Part shown: one piece after another, positions 57,101-64,000 of the stretch | Position numbering within the stretch: position 1 is the stretch's first letter | Layout: every line of letters begins with the position of its first letter | Assembly (NCBI RefSeq): GCF_022201045.2 | Contig: NC_068563.1 | Coordinates: forward strand, 6,076,001 to 6,140,000 | Source: Citrus sinensis | Lineage: Eukaryota; Streptophyta; Magnoliopsida; Sapindales; Rutaceae | DNA: 64,000 bases | Reading direction: 5' to 3' | Notes under the pieces: model-generated | The model's input: the letters and a program-made list of their open reading frames with translations, nothing else | The model's database searches: none | Told to the model about the DNA's origin: nothing | Made by a program: the position numbers and the translations under genes

Positions 57101-58964
57101 CCTTAGTTTCTGGAAAACAGTGGGGGAAAGGGGGGGAAAAGAGATTCACTTTAATAACTGGGTTTATCGGTGGTAACAGTATAAAAGAAGATGTGGAAAT
57201 TGCTACGGAATTTGACAATTTTTGTAATCAAAACAATATTCAAGTAGCTTGCTTTAACTAACACAGTTATTCTAAAGTGCAATTCGCAATCACAAAAGCA
57301 GAGCTTGGACAAGCAAAGGATGAATTAAAAGCACTGACAGTATAAAAGTTGCATGTCATATCTCATGCTCTTAAAAAAAGAATAAATAACAATATAAATG
57401 CAATTATGAAACAAATAAAACTAATTATCAGTTGAAAAATATAAAACAATTAAAGAAAATTTCAAAATTCACAAAAAGACAAATGTTTTTGGCATGCTTT
57501 TGTTATATTGTTGTTCCTTTATCATTTTACAATAAAAAATTGCCAACGCAGCAGCTAGTCAAAGATACCCTAATAACTGTTGTTTGACAATCAAAGGCAG
57601 ATTAAGTAAAAGCACAGGCTTCCATAATTACCGTTCATGCGCCATAATTTAACTTGACGATCATCTGCTCCTGAGACAATGAGAGGGAGGGTGGGATGGA
57701 ATGCTGCCCAGTTGACTCCCCGGTCATGACCTTCCAAGACATATTTAACAACAGCATCAACACCGCCAAACAGATCAGTGTTCATTTGACTCAACCGCAG
57801 AATGTCATCTGCAGGAGACACTGTTTTCTTTCTCAGGGCACCTATATCCCAGACACGAACAGTCTGATCTAGAGAGGCTGAAACAACAAGGTCTTCTTTA
57901 GGATGGAATGAGGCACACATGACATAATGATTGTGTCCCGTCAACACAGAAATACAAGTACGTGACTGCCAGTTCCATATGCGGATGGTCTGATCATCAC
58001 TGGCACTCACAATCCAAGGGTACTCATGATGAAACTGCACAGTACGGATGTAATCAAGGTGCCCGAGAAGAGTAAACAAACACCTATGCATCTTGTAATT
58101 CCAAACTTTGATCTTGTAATCATCACCTACAGAAGATAGTAAGTTATTACATGCAGCATTTTCTTTTTATTAAAGAGATGAATAACAGAATCAGTACTGC
58201 ACAAACAATCCTTTGCATGCATTAGTGTCGCATCCAGAATAGCATAGAGCACAAAGGCTTCAATTACACCTTTTGGTTTATCCATCTAAAATCATTTGAC
58301 AAGCATGATTGAACCAAAAAATGTACTCAATATCCATAATTCAATCGATGGTAAAAGAAGCCAATCAACTTGGTCATCTCCAGAACAGACCAGATTTATC
58401 TTTTCCACTGTTTGACAATACAAGAAAACCAAGATGCATATTAAACTAGTTTTAAATTAGACACTCAAGTTAGATCTAGAAAGACAGACCAATGATACAC
58501 TGTTATTTTATTCAAGACAATCCAATTTCTGAATAAGATCTGTAGATGAAACCAGATGCTGAATTCTAAACATATCCAAACTTGCAGACACCAAAGTCAA
58601 AAGGTCCACACAGCATTTGCATTTTCTTTAATATCCTTATTCGATCTTGCAAAATTCAACAATATGCCGCTAAAAGAAACAGTACTGATCTTCTGCATCC
58701 AAAAATTCAACCCACAGATCAATCAGACAACATTGTAAACAGAAAATCTCATTTACCTCCAGAGACGAACAAGGGCTGAGACTTGTGGAAATGGACGCCA
58801 CGAACAGGGCCATCGTGCTCATCAAACCTGTCGATGAGTGTCCCCATACGATAGTCCCATAGCTGGATCACACCACTGTGAAGACTTGCAAGGATCCATG
58901 GTCTCTTACTATGGAAACTAAGTCCCTTCACTCTATTACTCTTCGTCTCAAATTTGGTCAACAT
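54153..58964 (-). CDS. COPA: Coatomer subunit alpha (alpha-COP), 3 coding exons
   Basis: Large scaffold subunit of the COPI coat that forms Golgi-to-ER and intra-Golgi vesicles and binds dilysine cargo. Exons 58964-58757, 58126-57632 and 57109-54153; phases close, giving about 1219 residues (Arabidopsis alpha-COP about 1216). The ATG at 58964 ([18 protein letters not shown]) is the family start; the frame three codons longer begins with TTG. Residues 1 to about 300 are WD40 repeats ([44 protein letters not shown]), the cargo-binding propeller. A second propeller and an alpha-solenoid follow, then a Glu/Asp-rich linker (about 840-905). The C-terminal domain, which binds epsilon-COP, ends with paired Cys motifs ([16 protein letters not shown]). 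A 5' UTR intron is likely (donor GAG/GTAAAT at 59340, acceptor near 59002 or 58997). Confidence 0.96.
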
Positions 58965-60643
58965 CTTCTCCAATCAAAATCAACAAACACCGAAATCTAA
59001 TCTAACCAAAACAAAAACAAAACAAACAATTCAATCAAATTCCACAACAATGTTCATAGTTAACTAAACCAAATCATATCTCGTGCACCTCGTTTGGTTC
59101 CTTAAACAAATATAATATCTACTCTCACTAACCGACCCGTTTAATCGCAAAATTAAGAACAGATCTTCAAGTAAAAAATGACAATAGAAATTAATACGAT
59201 GTCGTATTCGTAAGCAAAGATAAGGAATCAAACGAAAAGCAATAGACACAGAGGAATTGAATCACAGGTAGATCTAGCAAGATCAAAAGCATTCAATTAA
59301 ACAGAATTTACAAAATTAAGGAATTAAACATAAATTTACCTCAGATCTGATGACCAGTACGTGAAATGATCAACGGCATGTGATTTGGTTAGTGCATGAG
59401 CAAAGCCAAGATCAGCGATGCGAGTTTTGCGAATTTATAAGAGAGAAATTTTTTTAGATCGGGAGAGATAGCTTAAGGGTTTGTTTGTTTTATATGTTCT
59501 GATTTTTCAATTTCTCCCTTTAGATCTGAGTCTGATAGAGAGTGTGCGTAGTCCCTTTGTGTGATAAATCTTATAGAGCGGGGACATGAAGGGCATTTTG
59601 GTTATTTATTAGGGGCACCGTCGGACCGGAGAATCTTAAATATTTATTTTTGAAAAAACAAAAAATGGAAAAGAAACAGAAATCGAGTGCGTTTGCAAAA
59701 AAAAAAAAAAATTGAATTAGCTAATACCGGAAATTACAAAAATATTTGTTATTAGTTATTTACATTCAGCCATCAGGTGATGTGTAATAATGACCGTTAG
59801 ATTGAGATTTGATGGTTATGATATAGTGGGTGATGTGTCATTGGGTGTAAGTTAATAGTAGACGTTGATCGTAAGTAAGGTGGCAGGAATGGAATAGGGG
59901 AAGTCAATTAACGGTCTAGATTACATCTGTTGCGTTGTGTCAATCGTATTTGTCACGAACAATGCGTTACGCGCCTGTTTAATTTATCTGGACATTTGAG
60001 AATTTCGTTTTCGAGGAAAATGCTGAAAGCCTGTGATTAAAATGGGTGTTTTAATTGAACTGGTAAATTATATTCAAATAAAAAAAAAACTGATAAATGC
60101 AGTTTCTTCTTGTAAAAATAAAATAACTCCAATAGTAAAAACGGATTTCTTCTTCAAAACAAAAACAAATTAATTGTTAAAGTTATCGTGGCATTATAAT
60201 CATTGGAAGAGTGAAAAATAAAAGGTCAATACAACAAGAGTATAATAATTTTTTTTTTCCAGTTATCTAATCATATTGTGTCACGTTAGTTTGTATGTCA
60301 ATTTAATTTATAACTCAGGTATCAAATACTGAGCAATAATCCAATTTATTACCCAAGATAAAAGGAATGATTACATACAAGTTCATCAGAAATGTACAAA
60401 CATCCCAGTAAATGCCGCTGCAAAGAATCCCTCTGTGTTTGAAGTGACGAGCTTTTCTGATACTTCAGCTGACATGGGAGCATATACATATCAAGCAACA
60501 TTTTGCTACAAAAGCTGAAGAACAAAACAGGGTAGCACATAGTTCTACATTTAGCCGCTCTCAATCAAAGGAAAAGCTTCTTTCTGCTATAGCAAATTAA
60601 GAGTAACTTGTAATGTGGAATGGCATCTTCGTTTCTGTACAGA
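58965..60643. other. Alpha-COP leader, UTR intron and promoter; intergenic
   Basis: From 58965 to about 59460 is probable leader with one intron. Beyond it, AT-rich DNA with poly-A patches (59697-59712, 60081-60092) and no gene. The right end, from about 60349, is likely 3' UTR of the next gene. Confidence 0.45.
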
Positions 60644-63600
60644 TTATTGAGGATTTCCCCGAAGTAACTGTACAAGCTGCTCTGTTCTTGATTGGATGCC
60701 TTTGACATATTCGGTAAGGATGCGCTGCTGGTAGGAGCCTCCCTCCTGGGGGAGAATGAAAAGAGAAACATCAGGCAATTACGAAATGCTAAAACTCTTA
60801 AACATTAAAGATGCAAGGCCAAAGGGTGTCTGTTACTGTTCGGATAAGTATCCGCTCAATTCGTTTCTTAATGACAGCATAAAATTCCTCTGGCAAAATT
60901 TCGCCTTTTCCAACTGTCAATCCATCAATCAAAAGTTTGTTCCATTCTTCCTCAGGAGCTGCAGCAAATAAACATATCTATAAGTGAGGGAAAAAACATT
61001 AGTAACTTCGAAACATGAGAGGTTCAAACTAAGAAGGATCTTCCTGGAGAACTGCCAACAAAACAGAAGAAAATGAGCTGTTGATTCTAATTTATAATTC
61101 CATAACAGCTTTTGGATTACCTTGAAAATTCACCAAAATACAAAAACAAAATCAATTTATCATGTTAGTGCTTGGATCTCATGTGCTCCAAACAAATACT
61201 GGTAGCCTTCGTATGTATGTATGATGGACTTACTATTCAAACCTCAGCACTCGACTTAAATTTTAATAAGAGTCATGCCCAATAACTTCAAAATGATAAG
61301 GTTGCACAATCATGACAGAAAGAGAGAAAAGTAAATGAAAAGAAAGAATCAAATAGTAATACGATCTAATACTGGGAACCAAACATGCAGTATAAGCATT
61401 AACTACGTCTCCATAAACATATTCTTCCTTTTATCTAAACTTAAAGGTATAAATCATCTACAATGAAAAAAGATTCTTGGGAGCTTTGCACTCCAGGCAG
61501 TCACACCACGTATGGCCTAGAAAGCCCGAGGCACAATCTTCTGTCTATCTAATATGTTAAGACAGCAACAGTATATATAATGAAAACTTGGAGTTAAAAA
61601 CCAAACTGAGTACCAGTAGCCACACTGGAACAGACCTTATACATAACTCTCTGGACATATTTAACAAGCACTGTGTGTTCTCACAGCCAGAATTGGCAAA
61701 CATCTTTTAGCCATTCTACACCCAGACACCAAGCTCTAGAATATCCATGCACAGAGCCAAATCCCTCTCATTCAGGCTTGCAAGGAGAATTTAGACTATC
61801 CATGGAAGTACCATCAATTTTGCGGAGTCTAAAGACTCAGAGCTTGATCTCAGCCATAGGCTGAAAGCGATATAATAGAGCTAGAGAAACTAGTTACTAA
61901 AAAATATTGAGTAATCATACAACTTCCTCTTTGCCTAGTAGTAGTACACGGATCATTCATAAATATGATATACTTGCCGTTTTTCTGAAAGCATAAAAAC
62001 AGGGGAGAAGGTATGCACCTTTAATTATGGTCTCAAGAAATTGCTCAGCCTTCAAAACTTCATTCCCTGCATTAGGGAAAAAAAGGGGACAGACATTATT
62101 TTTCTGAATTATAAAATTGAAGGAGTTCAAATTATGAGCTGAAGCAAGCCACAAGAAATGCAGTGATAAAGAGAAGTTTTTTTTTTTTTAATTTTTTTTT
62201 TTTGATGCGGTGATAAAGAAAAGTTGAAATAGGGAAAAATGTAGCATAACATTCTTTTGGTGCATAGATGTGCACATATGTGCATGAGAATATTTTCCAC
62301 TTAAAACCAATGGAATATGAATAAGATATGATGCAGACGAAAAGAACCAACATTGTATTACTTCAAATATCATACTTTAGATATATAGATGAAAATAAAG
62401 AACCCATCTATAAGATATCATGCCAACAGAAATTTCTGTGAATGGAAACATATGGAACCTAAAAGGGCAGCTATTATACCTTTCTTTGCATAACTTTTCT
62501 TGGACAGCTTAATTGAAGCATAGAGTTGTAAAACCTTTTGCAACATAGCCTCAAGCCCTGGCTTATCCCCATCTTCTTTTGACTGCAAAAGATTAATAAA
62601 TTCAGTCAATCAATAATTATCTTAAAGATTCAAAAATACGTAGCATCTAAATACTGTTACAATGTAAGTTTTGGCCCTACAGCTTTACATGTATCGCAGC
62701 AAAATCTTGCAAGTAGGTTTAGAACAGAAAAAAGTTAATGCAAGTTCAATAGTTAAAATATAAGGCAAAGCAGCATGTAATAACAAACATCTTTTGTTGC
62801 AGAAAATTCTACATATGAGGATACTTTGAAGATAAGATTTGCATAGCTGGCCACTAGCAAATATAGCCACGACTATAATATTCTCAGGAGTTCAATAGAA
62901 AAGATAGATCAAACTCACTTGTCGTAATTGAGCATTAACTTCTGCAAGGAATCCTTCATCTAGCTGCCCTTCTTGCTCTCTTTGGACAATTTCCTTAAGT
63001 TTTGTAAAATGAGTCGCATAAATTTAATTCAATTCAATGAAAATTACAGTAGTATTTCAAACTGCATTTACAAAGAGAATACATCAACACAATGTGTGCA
63101 TACTAACAATCATACTCTTACCTATTTCTGTTAAAAAAATCATCTAAACAAACAATATTTCTTCACCATTGTGATAAAGTTGAAAAATGCAAAAACTAAT
63201 CATCTCTAGACACTTTTTTACTTTTTACTTTTTACTTTTTATGCTAGACTACTGGTAAGCAAAATAATGTAAGCTGGAAATCCTCTCTAACAAATAATGA
63301 GATATTCTAAAATTTCTAGAAAAGGGAAATATAAGTTGGAAATCTTCTGTATCCTTTGAAGATCTTCAACATAAGAAAATCAATCAATTTATACCGAAGT
63401 GTAAAGAATACCTACCTTTTCCATCAGTTTGAGAGCCTCAGGATCTCTTGGAGGCCAGGAAATCTCTTCTTCCTCATGAACCACAGGTTTAAGAATGGCC
63501 TTGAGAACATCAGTAGCTGATTCTATCTTTTCCTGCATGGGGAAAAGATACCATCAAGAACAAGAAAAAAGAGTTCATATTAGAGAATTAGGAGGTATTT

Positions 63601-63942
63601 TACATGGATGAAGGCATAACAAAATCATAAATTGTTAAACTGATAATGCAAGAGAGAGCAAGGTACATGGGTCTTATGGACAACGCGATCCACTATGTTC
63701 ATAACAGATGTTGCCAATTCCTCGTAGTCTTTCTGCAATAGGACAGAAATAATGCCAAAACCATTATTATAAAGAGGAAACTGCAAGAAGTCAACTACAG
63801 GAACACAATAAAAAATTAGAATTAACCAAGTCAAAAACCATGCTTTATCATCCTCTGATTTGCAGGTATCAGTTCTCGCTGCAAGTCGTATCCAAAAGCC
63901 TTCATTGAAAGCAAGGATGTTTTCAACGACAAGCTGCTGAAG
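60644..63942 (-). CDS. Conserved plant protein, C-terminal part only (8 exons visible)
   Basis: Partial: the N-terminus lies beyond 64000. Exons on minus: 63942-63844, 63732-63667, 63532-63416, 62993-62919, 62582-62480, 62066-62019, 60958-60837, 60745-60644; phases close and give about 243 residues to a TAA stop. I remember similar plant proteins but cannot name the family. Seen: LVVENILAFNEGFWIRLAAR, KDYEELATSVMNIVDRVVH, an acidic-aromatic block VHEEEEISWPPRDPEAL, mostly predicted helix with Gln/Glu/Lys-rich segments, APEEEWNKLLIDGL, and the basic-helical end QRILTEYVKGIQSRTEQLVQLL. No membrane segment is visible. The helical composition may mean a scaffold or chaperone-like protein, possibly plastid-targeted, which cannot be tested without the N-terminus. 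The first visible intron seems to use a GC donor (AAA/GCATGG). Confidence 0.8.
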
Positions 63943-64000
63943 CTGTTCACAAAAATAGCAAAAAAACATGAAAAACCAGTTTATGTAAATATATTCACAA

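Noticed and set aside
58965..58973. Three-codon longer start for alpha-COP
   Set aside because: Begins with TTG; the family start MLTKFETK is at 58964.
61673..61864. Plus-strand frame between exons of the partial gene
   Set aside because: Lies within a 1.06-kb intron and has no similarity or splice context.

Overview
The window looks like nuclear DNA of a flowering plant, most likely a eudicot. Genes are split by GT-AG introns, intergenic DNA is AT-rich and full of small transposons, and the recognisable proteins are closest in length and motif layout to Arabidopsis-type families. A woody rosid such as Citrus would fit, but that is an impression and not something the sequence proves. No bacterial-type operons, CRISPR arrays or phage features are present.

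Genes, left to right: an RD19-type papain-like cysteine protease on + (1728-3616); then on the minus strand the vacuolar H+-ATPase subunit a (18 exons, 7538-14769), an initiator tRNA-Met(CAU) (16011-16082), the replicative helicase subunit MCM4 (18 exons, 18159-23218), a SHI/STY (SRS) zinc-finger transcription factor (39267-40164), an unidentified acidic 199-residue protein (48668-49267), coatomer subunit alpha (54153-58964) and the 3' part of a conserved but unnamed gene (60644-63942, entering from beyond the right edge). I traced exon boundaries by reading frame and splice sites; phases close in every gene. They are mostly housekeeping genes of endomembrane function (V-ATPase, COPI, vacuolar protease) and DNA replication, with no sign of functional clustering.

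Mobile DNA fills much of the rest. The centrepiece is a nest: a 5'-truncated L1-type LINE (25491-35678, flanked by a 14-bp target duplication with one mismatch) is split by a complete but decayed Ty3/gypsy LTR retrotransposon (28374-35097) with two 830-bp LTRs, a 5-bp duplication ATACG, a primer-binding site and a polypurine tract. A second LINE 3' end lies at 41074-41561. DNA transposons with readable target duplications include two Harbinger-type MITEs (5819-6621, 44254-44915), a 129-bp fold-back hAT-like MITE (15656-15784), a long-TIR Mutator-like element (16696-17370) and a 1.3-kb Mutator-like element with a GC-rich core that may be captured DNA (50590-51898).

Points for a second look: a perfect or near-perfect 203-bp tandem duplication in the MCM4 promoter that doubles an E2F-like site, a duplicated splice donor in MCM4, two apparent GC-AG introns, the GC-rich cargo of the 1.3-kb element, and the presence in one window of a tRNA-iMet gene and a retroelement whose primer site matches that tRNA. 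I found no clearly new multi-gene biological system.
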